A DNA stretch of 38,132 nucleotides, from positions 1-38,132 of the forward strand of contig JBKKAR010000085.1 of the NCBI GenBank assembly GCA_046714355.1, given 5' to 3'. This DNA comes from JACDAN01 sp046714355 (lineage in GTDB: Bacteria; Actinomycetota; Thermoleophilia; Gaiellales; Gaiellaceae). A program made the translations under genes and the position numbers. The notes beneath the pieces are model-generated. The model was not told the origin of the DNA, did not search any database, and worked only from the letters and a program-made list of their open reading frames with translations. Shown here piece by piece: positions 23,756 through 30,922 of this stretch (positions are counted from its first letter, which is position 1; each line of letters starts with the position of its first letter).

Positions 23756-25072
23756 CGGGCCTAGTTTCGCCAGCGCGTCACACAGCCCGCGCTCGGCCAG
23801 GTCAAACCACCAGTCCAGTTCCGGCGGGTGTCGTGCGGTTGCGATTTCCTCGACCGCGGCAAACAGCGCTCCGGACTCGTCGAAGGGCCCCTCGAACGCC
23901 CTCACCGTCCAGCTGCCGTCCCCGGGAAGCGCAACGAAGACCGTCGAGATCGGTTCCTCCGCGTGCTCCAGGGCGTCGAGGATCAGGTCGCCCGGGCCCT
24001 GGGGCAGAGCGACTCCCGCTCGGACCTCGCCGAGCTCGGCTAGAAACGGCGTCGAATAAGGGAACAGCAGGTCGTTTGGGCCCGCTCGGACCGACGCATC
24101 GATGCTGGTGGGCAGAAGCCCTAGCTCGCGCGGGTCGCGGAGGTCGCTGGCCGGCGAGGCCACGGCCGCGAGTGCGATCGCGGCGATCGCGGCCGCGGCG
24201 AGCCCGGCCGGCAGCCGGCGGATCGACCACGAGGTTCCCACGCCGATCGCGGCCGCCCACAGCGGAAGAGCGTAGAAGAGGTGGCGCGGCGAGAGATCGG
24301 GCGCAGTTCCGGCGCGCAGAAGGAGGAACAGAATCGGCGGAAAGAAGACGGTCGCCGAGACCGCGGCGACCGCAGGCTCGCGACGTGTCAGCACGACCAG
24401 GCCGATGAGCGCCAGCGCCGTGAACGCCAGGAAGAGAACGCCGTCACCGCCGGCGAAGGCCGACAGCGCGGCGACGAGCTCGCCCCAGGCATCGCCCGGT
24501 GAAGCGAGGGCTTCGCCGCTCCCGGATGACACGTTCGCCCGATCGGCGAGCCGCAGGTCGGCCACCAGGAACGGCAGCGCGGCGAGCGCGGCGAGCACGA
24601 CCGGCACCGCGTCCCGAATCGACCGCCGCCGCCAGAGGATGGCCGCCACAGCCAGCGCGGAGAGCGCCGGGATCAGCCCGTACGGGTGCACGGCGGGCAG
24701 CAGCCACGCCGCCGCGGCCGCGGCGGTCACGGTTCCCCGAGTGCGCCGCTGGACGGCGCGCACGAAGAGATCCGCCGCGAGCGCCGCCACCAGGACGAAG
24801 AGCGCGTACATCCGCCCGAAGCTCCCGTAGACGGCGAGCGCCGTGGACGATGCCGCGACCGCCGCCGAGACGATGCCGGCGGAGGCGCCGCCCAGCCGGC
24901 GACCCAGGTCGAAACAGAGTGGCACCGCAGCCACGGCGCACGCGACGGAGAGCCAGCGCAGCGCGTCGGCACTTACGTCGATCCAGAAGGCTGCGTGGGC
25001 GAGCACGAAGTGGAGCGGCGCTCCGCCGCGGTCGAGGACGACGGTGTCAAGGACCTCGGGAAGCGGCCGCAT
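23711..25072 (-). CDS. Polytopic glycosyltransferase, family 39-like
   Basis: A membrane glycosyltransferase with about nine to ten hydrophobic segments and a soluble C-terminal region. It would use a polyprenyl-phosphate sugar at the outer face of the membrane. From the first ATG (25072) it has 453 residues starting MRPLPEVLDTVVLDRGGAPLHF. Upstream the same frame continues without a stop for about 45 codons. It encodes a hydrophobic stretch (LLAGGSVAAACGLLLYRL) and LYEDEATAGLIG, which matches the conserved first-loop Asp-Glu motif of this family, so the real protein is longer than the ATG form. No ATG, GTG or TTG is present there, so the start is unresolved. It is inserted between prs and rplY, a lineage-specific position. 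Confidence 0.78.
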   Translation of the reverse strand: MRPLPEVLDTVVLDRGGAPLHFVLAHAAFWIDVSADALRWLSVACAVAAVPLCFDLGRRLGGASAGIVSAAVAASSTALAVYGSFGRMYALFVLVAALAADLFVRAVQRRTRGTVTAAAAAAWLLPAVHPYGLIPALSALAVAAILWRRRSIRDAVPVVLAALAALPFLVADLRLADRANVSSGSGEALASPGDAWGELVAALSAFAGGDGVLFLAFTALALIGLVVLTRREPAVAAVSATVFFPPILFLLLRAGTAPDLSPRHLFYALPLWAAAIGVGTSWSIRRLPAGLAAAAIAAIALAAVASPASDLRDPRELGLLPTSIDASVRAGPNDLLFPYSTPFLAELGEVRAGVALPQGPGDLILDALEHAEEPISTVFVALPGDGSWTVRAFEGPFDESGALFAAVEEIATARHPPELDWWFDLAERGLCDALAKLGPKRLQHNEPCAAGPR

Positions 25073-25193
25073 GCCGATCAGGCCGGCCGTCGCCTCGTCC
25101 TCGTAGAGCGGCTTCCCGCGAACGTCGGGCGCCAGCCGGTAGAGGAGCAGGCCGCAGGCGGCGGCGACCGAGCCTCCGGCGAGGAGCCGCGAT

Positions 25194-26255
25194 CTAGAAG
25201 AGTTGGTTCGCGCCGTGGAAGACCGCCGAGACGGACTCGTCGGCGAAGACGTTCATGATCGTGTCGGCCAACAGACCCGAGACCGGCAGGACGCGAAGGA
25301 TCGCCGGTCGCTCGAGCGGGCTGAGCGCCACGGTGTCGGTGACGACGATCTCGGCGAGGTCGGCGCGAGCGAGCTTCTCGAGCGCGTCGCCGACGAAGTG
25401 ACCGTGGGTCGCAAAGACATAGATCTCTTTCGCGCCGGCCTCCTTCAGCGCCTGCGCGCCCGCGAGCAGCGTCCCGCCCGTGAGGATCATGTCGTCACCC
25501 ATCAGCGCCGTCTTCCCGGCGACGTCGCCGATAACTTCCGTGATCGACGCCAGGTCGTGTGCCGGCCGCGTCTTGTTCATGATCGCGAGGTCGGCGTCGA
25601 GCATCTGGCCGAAGCGGCGGGCGAGCTTCGCACGTCCCGCGTCCGGGGAGACCGAGACGACGTTCTGGCCGGCAAGGCCCTTGTCCCGGAAGTACTGCGC
25701 GAAGAGCGGCAGCGCCGTCATGTGGTCGACCGGGATCGTGAAAAAGCCCTGGATCTGCCCGGTATGCAGGTCCATGGTCAGCACCCGGTCGACGCCCGCC
25801 GCCTTCTCGAGCGTGTCGGCCAGGAGCTTGGCCGTGATGGGTTCGCGGGGGGCCGACTTCTTGTCCTGCCGCGAGTACGGGAACCACGGCATCACGGCGG
25901 TGATTCGCTTCGCCGAGGCCAGCTTCGCCGCGTTGATCATCACGAAGAGCTCCACCAGGTGCGCGTTCACCTTCCCGACTCCCGCGCACGACTGGACGAT
26001 GAACAGGTCGGCTCCGCGGATCGACTCCTCGTACTTGCAGTAGACCTCTCCGTTCGCGAACGTCTTCAGCTCGACCGGGCTGAGCTGGACCCCGAGCTTT
26101 TCGGCGATGTCGGCGGCGAGGTCGGGATGCGAGCGGCCGGAGACCAGCATCAGACGTTTCTGCGGTCCGCGCTCGAGCCAGTGCTGACGCTGCGGCTCGG
26201 CGTTGTCCGCCGGCGCGTCGAGGCCCGGGAGCGGGGCGACTTCAGTCGTCGTCAC
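25194..26255 (-). CDS. prs: Ribose-phosphate pyrophosphokinase (PRPP synthetase)
   Basis: Makes PRPP from ribose 5-phosphate and ATP for nucleotide, His and Trp synthesis. From the GTG at 26255 it has 353 residues, about 35 more than usual, because of an N-terminal extension before LMLVSGRSHPDLAADIAEKL. Motifs are FANGEVYCKYEESIRGADLF, the catalytic flexible-loop region PWFPYSRQDKK, VLTMDLHTGQIQGFF, VVSPDAGRAKLARRF and the PRPP loop LMGDDMILTGGTL. The start overlaps the glmU stop by 14 bp; a GTG at 26267 is possible. The glmU-prs pair is widely conserved and puts UDP-GlcNAc and PRPP supply in one transcript. Confidence 0.95.
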   Translation of the reverse strand: MTTTEVAPLPGLDAPADNAEPQRQHWLERGPQKRLMLVSGRSHPDLAADIAEKLGVQLSPVELKTFANGEVYCKYEESIRGADLFIVQSCAGVGKVNAHLVELFVMINAAKLASAKRITAVMPWFPYSRQDKKSAPREPITAKLLADTLEKAAGVDRVLTMDLHTGQIQGFFTIPVDHMTALPLFAQYFRDKGLAGQNVVSVSPDAGRAKLARRFGQMLDADLAIMNKTRPAHDLASITEVIGDVAGKTALMGDDMILTGGTLLAGAQALKEAGAKEIYVFATHGHFVGDALEKLARADLAEIVVTDTVALSPLERPAILRVLPVSGLLADTIMNVFADESVSAVFHGANQLF

Positions 26256-27588
26256 TGTGGGCTCCACGCTCGGCGTATCCCTCCTTGTTCTCCTGGCGCG
26301 CACGGGCGACGGCGAGCGCTCCGGGAGGGACGTCCTTCGTGAGGACGGATCCCGCCGCAACCCAAGCATCGTCGCCAATCTCGATCGGAGCAACGAACGC
26401 ATTCTGGACGCCGGTCCTGACGTTCCGGCCGATCGTCGTCCGGCCCTTCGGCTTGCCCGACTCGTGCGGGAAGTTGACGGTGATGTTGCCGGCGGCGATG
26501 TTCGTCCCCTCGCCGATATCGGCGTCGCCGATGTAGGAGAGATGGGGCACCTTCGTGCCCTCGCCCACTCGCGAGTTCTTGATCTCCACGAACGTGCCCG
26601 CCTTCGCGTCCGCCTCGAGGACCGTGCCGGGGCGAAGGTAACAGAATGGGCCCACGGTCACACGCGGGCCGATCTCGGCGTCGACGGCGACGACGTGCGG
26701 CCCGACGCGGGCTCCTTCGCCGACCGTCGTCCTGCCGTTGAGGACCGTGAACGGCTCAACGACGGCGTCCGGCTCGAGCTCCACGGTCGGGTCGATCCAC
26801 GTAGTCGCCGGATCGACGATCGTGACTCCGGCGAGCATGTGCGCCTCATTGACGCGGTCGCGCAGCGCCGCCGCCGCGGCCGCCAGCTCGACCCGGGTGT
26901 TCACTCCCTCTGCCTCGAGCGGATCGAGCGCCGGTTGTGCACCGACCTTCTCGCCCTCTTCCACCAGGAGACCGATGGCGTCGGTCAGGTAGAGCTCGCT
27001 CTGGGCGTTCGAGGGCGCGAGGCGCTCGAGCACGGGCCACAACTTGGCGCCCGCGAAGACGTAGATGGACGAGTTGACCTCGTCGATCGCAGCCTCTTCC
27101 TCGGAGGCGTCCGAGGCTTCGACGATCGCGCGGACCGAGCCGTCATCGCCCCTGACGATCCGTCCGTACGAGCCCGGGTCCTCTTTCCTGAAGGTCAGGA
27201 CGGTGGCCGCCGCCTCGCTGTGGCGGTGGTTCGCGACGAGAGCTTCGAGCGACGCCGAGGTGAGGAGGGGAGCGTCTCCCGCCAGGACGAGGACGTCGCC
27301 GTCGTGGCCTTCGAGCGCCTCCCGGGCCGCGGCTACCGCGTGGCCGGTGCCGAGCGGCTCGTTCTGAAGCGCGACCTCGACGCTGCCGTACTCTTCGGCG
27401 AAGTCCGGCGAGCTCACGACGACGACCCGGGCGACACCGAGCCCGCGGGCGGCGTCGATCACCCAGTCGACGAGACGGCGACCGAGCACGAGATGCAGGT
27501 GCTTCGGAGTCGCCGAGCGCATGCGCGTGCCGAGACCGGCCGCAAGTACAACGGCGGCGAGGTCCGTTTTTGGCCCGTTCGTCTCCAC
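26242..27588 (-). CDS. glmU: Bifunctional GlmU (GlcNAc-1-P uridyltransferase / GlcN-1-P acetyltransferase)
   Basis: A 448-residue enzyme for the last two steps to UDP-GlcNAc, the precursor of peptidoglycan. The N-terminal nucleotidyltransferase has LAAVVLAAGLGTRMRSATPKHL and the UDP-GlcNAc loop QNEPLGTGHAVAAAREAL. The left-handed beta helix (about 250-440) has hexapeptide repeats such as TTVGEGARVGPHVVAVDAEIG. Its active-site His and Lys lie in GPFCYLRPGTVLEADAKAG and VEIKNSRVGEGTKVPHLSYI. The GTG at 27588 is preferred; an upstream in-frame start at 27639 would add 17 residues unlike the family. prs follows directly. Confidence 0.96.
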   Translation of the reverse strand: METNGPKTDLAAVVLAAGLGTRMRSATPKHLHLVLGRRLVDWVIDAARGLGVARVVVVSSPDFAEEYGSVEVALQNEPLGTGHAVAAAREALEGHDGDVLVLAGDAPLLTSASLEALVANHRHSEAAATVLTFRKEDPGSYGRIVRGDDGSVRAIVEASDASEEEAAIDEVNSSIYVFAGAKLWPVLERLAPSNAQSELYLTDAIGLLVEEGEKVGAQPALDPLEAEGVNTRVELAAAAAALRDRVNEAHMLAGVTIVDPATTWIDPTVELEPDAVVEPFTVLNGRTTVGEGARVGPHVVAVDAEIGPRVTVGPFCYLRPGTVLEADAKAGTFVEIKNSRVGEGTKVPHLSYIGDADIGEGTNIAAGNITVNFPHESGKPKGRTTIGRNVRTGVQNAFVAPIEIGDDAWVAAGSVLTKDVPPGALAVARARQENKEGYAERGAHSDDD

Positions 27589-27683
27589 GACGAGGCGTAG
27601 TGTGTCAGTCGTCGTCGGCAAACCGCGTCGCCGACGCAATTAGCCCGAGGAACAGTCTTCCCTACCCCGAGACCCTCGTTATC
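27589..27683. other. Leader region of glmU with a hairpin
   Basis: This stretch between the PKD remnant and glmU contains no credible gene. It holds an inverted repeat, CGTCGGC (27613-27619) and GCCGACG (27630-27636), 25-48 bp ahead of the glmU start, that could be part of a leader or an operator. A clear promoter was not found. The wider gap between glmU and the tRNA (27589-28083, 495 bp) otherwise holds only the PKD fragment. Confidence 0.35.
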
Positions 27684-28007
27684 GACGCTGTACGTCCCCG
27701 GCGAGGAAGATGTGGGCGTCGGGTTTCGCTCCTCGGAGCCCGTCCCGTCGCCGAAGTCCCACGACCAGCGGGTGGGCGTGCCGAGTGTCGCTTCGGCGAA
27801 GCGGACGAGGAGCGGCGCGCCGCCGCTTGTCGGGGTTGCCGTGAACTCGGCGGAAAGCGGAAGCGCGCTGACATATCCGATGCGGGTCTTCGTGGTCGCG
27901 TTTTCCGCTGCGTCCCAGACGGTCAGCGTGATCGTGTACGTCCCTGCGAACGAGTAGATGTGCGTTGGGCTCTTCTCGTTCGAGCCGGTGCCGTCGCCGA
28001 GGCGCAC
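27684..28007 (-). pseudogene. Remnant of a PKD-domain protein
   Basis: The minus strand encodes about one and a third PKD (beta-sandwich) repeats without start-proximal signal or anchor. The first, incomplete, has LGDGTGSNEKSPTHIYSFAG then TYTITLTV. A full second begins FTATPTSGGAPLLVRF and continues WSWDFGDGTGSEERNPT. After TYSV (about 27684) similarity stops and the frame runs on into glmU as non-coding translation. Within the last strand, a HIF that would suit the family lies in another frame from the following SPGTYSV, hinting at compensating indels. PKD domains occur in large secreted surface proteins and enzymes. I read this as a both-ends-truncated relic next to tRNA-Gln. Confidence 0.65.
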
Positions 28008-28083
28008 ACCGTCCGGGCCATTCCGATCTCCGCGCTGAAGCTGCTCGAGCTCGGGCCCATCACGCCCGACTAGTCCTCTAGGA

Positions 28084-28154
28084 CTGGGGCGCCAGGATTC
28101 GAACCTGGGATCGCGGGACCAAAACCCGCTGCCTTACCACTTGGCTACGCCCCA
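28084..28154 (-). tRNA. tRNA-Gln (anticodon UUG)
   Basis: The 71-nt cloverleaf on the minus strand has acceptor stem TGGGGCG paired with CGCCCCA and discriminator G. The D arm is GCC...GGC with AAGTGGTAA. The anticodon arm is GCGGG-TTTTGGT-CCCGC with anticodon TTG, and the T arm is CCAGG-TTCGAAT-CCTGG. CCA is not encoded. It reads Gln CAA codons, and CAG by wobble. It lies in the same orientation as ispE upstream and glmU downstream. Confidence 0.96.
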
Positions 28155-28238
28155 ACGGCGTGAAAGAACGACGCCGGAATCAGTCTGCCACGGCGCAGCG
28201 AGTGAGTCTGCTGCGGCCGGACGGCAGCGGCCGCCAGG

Positions 28239-28598
28239 CTAGCGGCGGCGGTCCCTCAGGAGCACGACGAGCGCGGCCACCGCAAGGATGGCCACGGCGA
28301 CCACGGCGACGGCCGTCACCACGAAGAGGAGCAGCGGCACGAGGGCGACGAGCGCCTGCGAGACCGCGGCGATCCAGACGACGTCACGGACGAGCGGCGA
28401 GTGGATTCGCCGACCGAGCCAGAAGTAGCCGACGATGACGAGCGCGGCGACGAGGAGAGCGCCCGGCCTGCTGATCGCCCCGAAGACGAGCAGGATCGCC
28501 TCGACGACGGCGATCCAGAACGCGATCTTCGTGCGGTGCTGCTGGAGCCAGCGCCCCGTTCGAGTCGTCCCGTGCTCGAGGACCGGCTGCTCGATCAC
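28239..28598 (-). CDS. Small membrane protein, unknown function
   Basis: A 119-residue protein from the GTG at 28598 (VIEQPVLEHGTTRTGRWLQQ). A short amphipathic N-terminus precedes about four hydrophobic helices at roughly 26-41, 46-62, 72-93 and 94-114. The C-terminus is the basic LLRDRRR. No catalytic motif is visible. It follows ispE by 10 bp and precedes the tRNA by 84 bp on the same strand, so it probably ends the metG-tatD-ksgA-ispE unit. The long open frame further upstream overlaps ispE and is a shadow. Function unknown. Confidence 0.75.
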   Translation of the reverse strand: MIEQPVLEHGTTRTGRWLQQHRTKIAFWIAVVEAILLVFGAISRPGALLVAALVIVGYFWLGRRIHSPLVRDVVWIAAVSQALVALVPLLLFVVTAVAVVAVAILAVAALVVLLRDRRR

Positions 28599-28608
28599 GT
28601 TCAGGACG

Positions 28609-29409
28609 CTACCAGGCAGGTGCGGCCAGCCAAGCGTCGCCTCGACCCTCGAGGCGAGCGAGCGCGGTAACCGTTTCGGACTCCTCGCGGAAGAGCCCGT
28701 AGACCGCGGGACCGGCCCCCGTAACGTCCGCGCGGAAGGCGCCGAGCTCGAGGAGTTCGTCCGCGAGAGGCGAGCAGGCCAGGTCGTTGGCCGGCAAGGC
28801 GGCGAGATCGCCGACCGCGAGCCCCCTGTCGAGGGCTGCGAAGCGCTCCGGGTAGCCGGCCGCACCCCCGCGGCGGTCGAACTCGTCGTAGACGGCAGCC
28901 GTCGACGGTTTCTGCGTTTCTCGCGGCATGAGGAGCGCAACCCAGTAGTCCTGCGGAAGATCGAGCGGCGCGAGGTCCGTGCCGTCCCCCTGGCCAAGCT
29001 GGGGCCCTTCGGTCAGGAAAAACGGGACGTCGGCGCCAAGTTCGGAGGCGAGCTCGTGGAGGACCTCGGGCGGGAGCGGGTCGTCGAGGAGCTCGTTCGC
29101 CAGGAGCAGTGCCGCGGCGGCGTCCGAGCTTCCTCCGCCGAGCCCGGAGGCGACGGGGATCTGCTTCTCGATCGTCGCCCGCCAAGCCGGAGCGATCCCA
29201 GCTCGGCCGGCGAGCAGCTCGAGCGCCCCACGGACGAGTGTGTCCTCACCGAAGCCCTCGACGCGGAGCCGGCCCGCGGGCTCGAGAGCAACGCTGTCTG
29301 CGAGCGTGATGCGCTGGAGCACCGTCGCGACCTCGTGCTTCCCGTCGGGCCGCTTCGGGCCGACGACGAGCGCGAGGTTGAGCTTGGCCGGAGCGAGGAG
29401 CTCGCTCAC
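28609..29409 (-). CDS. ispE: 4-diphosphocytidyl-2-C-methyl-D-erythritol kinase
   Basis: GHMP-family kinase of 266 residues in the MEP pathway of isoprenoid synthesis; it phosphorylates the 2-OH of CDP-ME with ATP. Signatures are LLAPAKLNLALVVGPKRPDG (N-terminal catalytic Lys/Asn region), the ATP loop IPVASGLGGGSSDAAAALLL, and the C-terminal GHMP motif FRADVTGAGPAVYGLF. The GTG at 29409 overlaps the ksgA stop by 4 bp (GTGA), so translation is coupled. ksgA-ispE adjacency is common in bacteria. The open frame extends far upstream antiparallel to nothing real, so the GTG is clear. Confidence 0.95.
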   Translation of the reverse strand: MSELLAPAKLNLALVVGPKRPDGKHEVATVLQRITLADSVALEPAGRLRVEGFGEDTLVRGALELLAGRAGIAPAWRATIEKQIPVASGLGGGSSDAAAALLLANELLDDPLPPEVLHELASELGADVPFFLTEGPQLGQGDGTDLAPLDLPQDYWVALLMPRETQKPSTAAVYDEFDRRGGAAGYPERFAALDRGLAVGDLAALPANDLACSPLADELLELGAFRADVTGAGPAVYGLFREESETVTALARLEGRGDAWLAAPAW

Positions 29410-30191
29410 CGAAGCGCCGTGGCGAGCAGGACGAACTCGGGCGGTGAGAGCTCCTCGGCCCGGGTGGTCGGCGGCCGGCCGAGCTGGGCCAGCGCTACCT
29501 CCCCGCGCTCGCGCTCGACCAGACCGGCGAGCTCGAGGGAGTTCGGCAGCCGCTTGCGTCGGTGCGCGAACGCCGCCTCGACGACGCGCTTGAGCTCCGG
29601 CCACGGGACGGGTGGCGGCGTCTCGCGACGCCGAAAAGCGACGAGCGCCGAGTCGACGTTCGGCCGGGGTCGGAAGACCTCGCGCGAGACAGCGTGCGAG
29701 CCCGTCCGCTCGGCTGCGAGCTGAATCAGGACAGACACCGCACCGTACGCCTTCGTCCGGGGCTGGGCGAAGAAGCGGTCGGCCACCTCGCGCTGCACCA
29801 TCACGCACCAGAACGTCACGCTCGGCAGCCGCTCCAGGCTCTCGACGACGATCGGCGTGGCGACGTTGTACGGCAGGTTCGCGACGAGCTTCGACGGAAG
29901 AGGTTCGAGCGCCGCCAGGTCGAGCTCGAGCGCGTCCGCAAAATGGAGCCGTACGTTGTCGACGCCGCCGAACCGCTCTTGGAGATGCGGCTCCAGCCGG
30001 TGGTCGAGCTCGACGGCGTGCACGAGGCCGGTCCGGCGAGAGAGAAAGTCGGTGAGCACGCCCTGTCCCGGCCCGATCTCGAGGACGACGTCGTCGGACT
30101 CGAGCTCGGCGAGCCGTCCGATCACGCGGACGATGTTCTCGTCGACGAGAAAGTGCTGTCCGAGCTCCTTGCTCGGTGCGGGAAGCCTCAC
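29406..30191 (-). CDS. rsmA: 16S rRNA (adenine1518/1519-N6,N6) dimethyltransferase KsgA
   Basis: A 261-residue SAM-dependent methyltransferase acting on helix 45 of 16S rRNA late in 30S assembly. Motifs are SKELGQHFLVDENIVRVIG, motif I LEIGPGQGVLTDFLS, acidic motif HAVELDHRL, and catalytic motif IV NLPYNVATPIV. The C-terminal helical domain includes AAFAHRRKRLPNSL. The GTG start overlaps the tatD stop (GTGA at 30188-30191), and its own stop overlaps ispE the same way. rnmV (M5 nuclease), which sits between tatD and ksgA in Bacillus, is absent. Confidence 0.96.
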   Translation of the reverse strand: MRLPAPSKELGQHFLVDENIVRVIGRLAELESDDVVLEIGPGQGVLTDFLSRRTGLVHAVELDHRLEPHLQERFGGVDNVRLHFADALELDLAALEPLPSKLVANLPYNVATPIVVESLERLPSVTFWCVMVQREVADRFFAQPRTKAYGAVSVLIQLAAERTGSHAVSREVFRPRPNVDSALVAFRRRETPPPVPWPELKRVVEAAFAHRRKRLPNSLELAGLVERERGEVALAQLGRPPTTRAEELSPPEFVLLATALR

Positions 30192-30922
30192 GGCAGGGAA
30201 AAGGCCGTCGACGCGTTCCGGTCGAGCTGGGCCGACAGCTCGACCGCGTCCTCGTCCCTCGTCTCGGCGAGTGCGGCGACGGTGTGGACGACGTTGGCCG
30301 GCTCGTTCGGGCGCCCACGACGGGGCTGCGGGGCGAGGTAAGGGCAGTCGGTCTCGGCCAGTAGTCGGTCGGCCGGAATCGCGCGCGCGGCAGCCCTGAG
30401 CTCGTCGGCGTTGGGGTACGTCACGTTCCCCGCGAAGGAGACGTAGTAGCCGCGTTCGAGCGCCGGCTCGAGGAGGTCCGGCGACGAGAAGCAGTGCAGG
30501 ACGACGGTCCCTTCGAAGTCGGCGAGTGCGCGGATCACGTCATCCTCCGCGGCGCGGCAATGGATCACGACGGACTTGCCCAGCTCCTCGGCGAGCGCGA
30601 GATGAGCCTGGAACAACTGGCGCTGCGCGTCGTGAGGCGCGTAGTCGCGGTAGTAGTCGAGGCCGGTCTCCCCGACGGCGACGGGGGCGAGCTTCCGGAG
30701 ATCCTCGAGCCGGGCCGGGTCGGCCTCGCCGGCCTGGTGCGGGTGGATGCCGAGGATCGGGAAGACACCGCGTTCCGAGGCGCAGAACTCAACCACCTGC
30801 GCCCACGACTCCGGCCAGGCGCCCACTTCGAGAATCCGGTCGACACCCGCCTCTCGGGCCCGGCCGAGAAGCTCCTCCGGTGGATCCGCGCACGCATGTA
30901 GGTGCGCATGCGTGTCGATCAC
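30188..30922 (-). CDS. tatD: TatD family metal-dependent DNase
   Basis: A 244-residue TIM-barrel hydrolase. Metal ligands appear in the first strand DTHAHLH (His5, His7), in VGETGLDYYRDYAP (Glu), VVIHCRAAEDD (His), VVLHCFSSPD (His) and LLAETDCPYLAPQP (Asp). TatD proteins have 3'-5' DNase activity and are linked to repair and DNA turnover. The GTG at 30922 starts within a GTGA overlap with the metG stop. The gene order metG-tatD-ksgA is widely conserved. Confidence 0.95.
   Translation of the reverse strand: MIDTHAHLHACADPPEELLGRAREAGVDRILEVGAWPESWAQVVEFCASERGVFPILGIHPHQAGEADPARLEDLRKLAPVAVGETGLDYYRDYAPHDAQRQLFQAHLALAEELGKSVVIHCRAAEDDVIRALADFEGTVVLHCFSSPDLLEPALERGYYVSFAGNVTYPNADELRAAARAIPADRLLAETDCPYLAPQPRRGRPNEPANVVHTVAALAETRDEDAVELSAQLDRNASTAFSLP

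Noticed and set aside
25203..27600. Two long plus-strand frames opposite prs and glmU
   Set aside because: Antisense shadows of well-identified genes; no recognisable domain.
28084..28154. tRNA-Gln as an active prophage or island attachment site
   Set aside because: No integrase, no 3'-end duplication of the tRNA and no phage genes were seen in the window.
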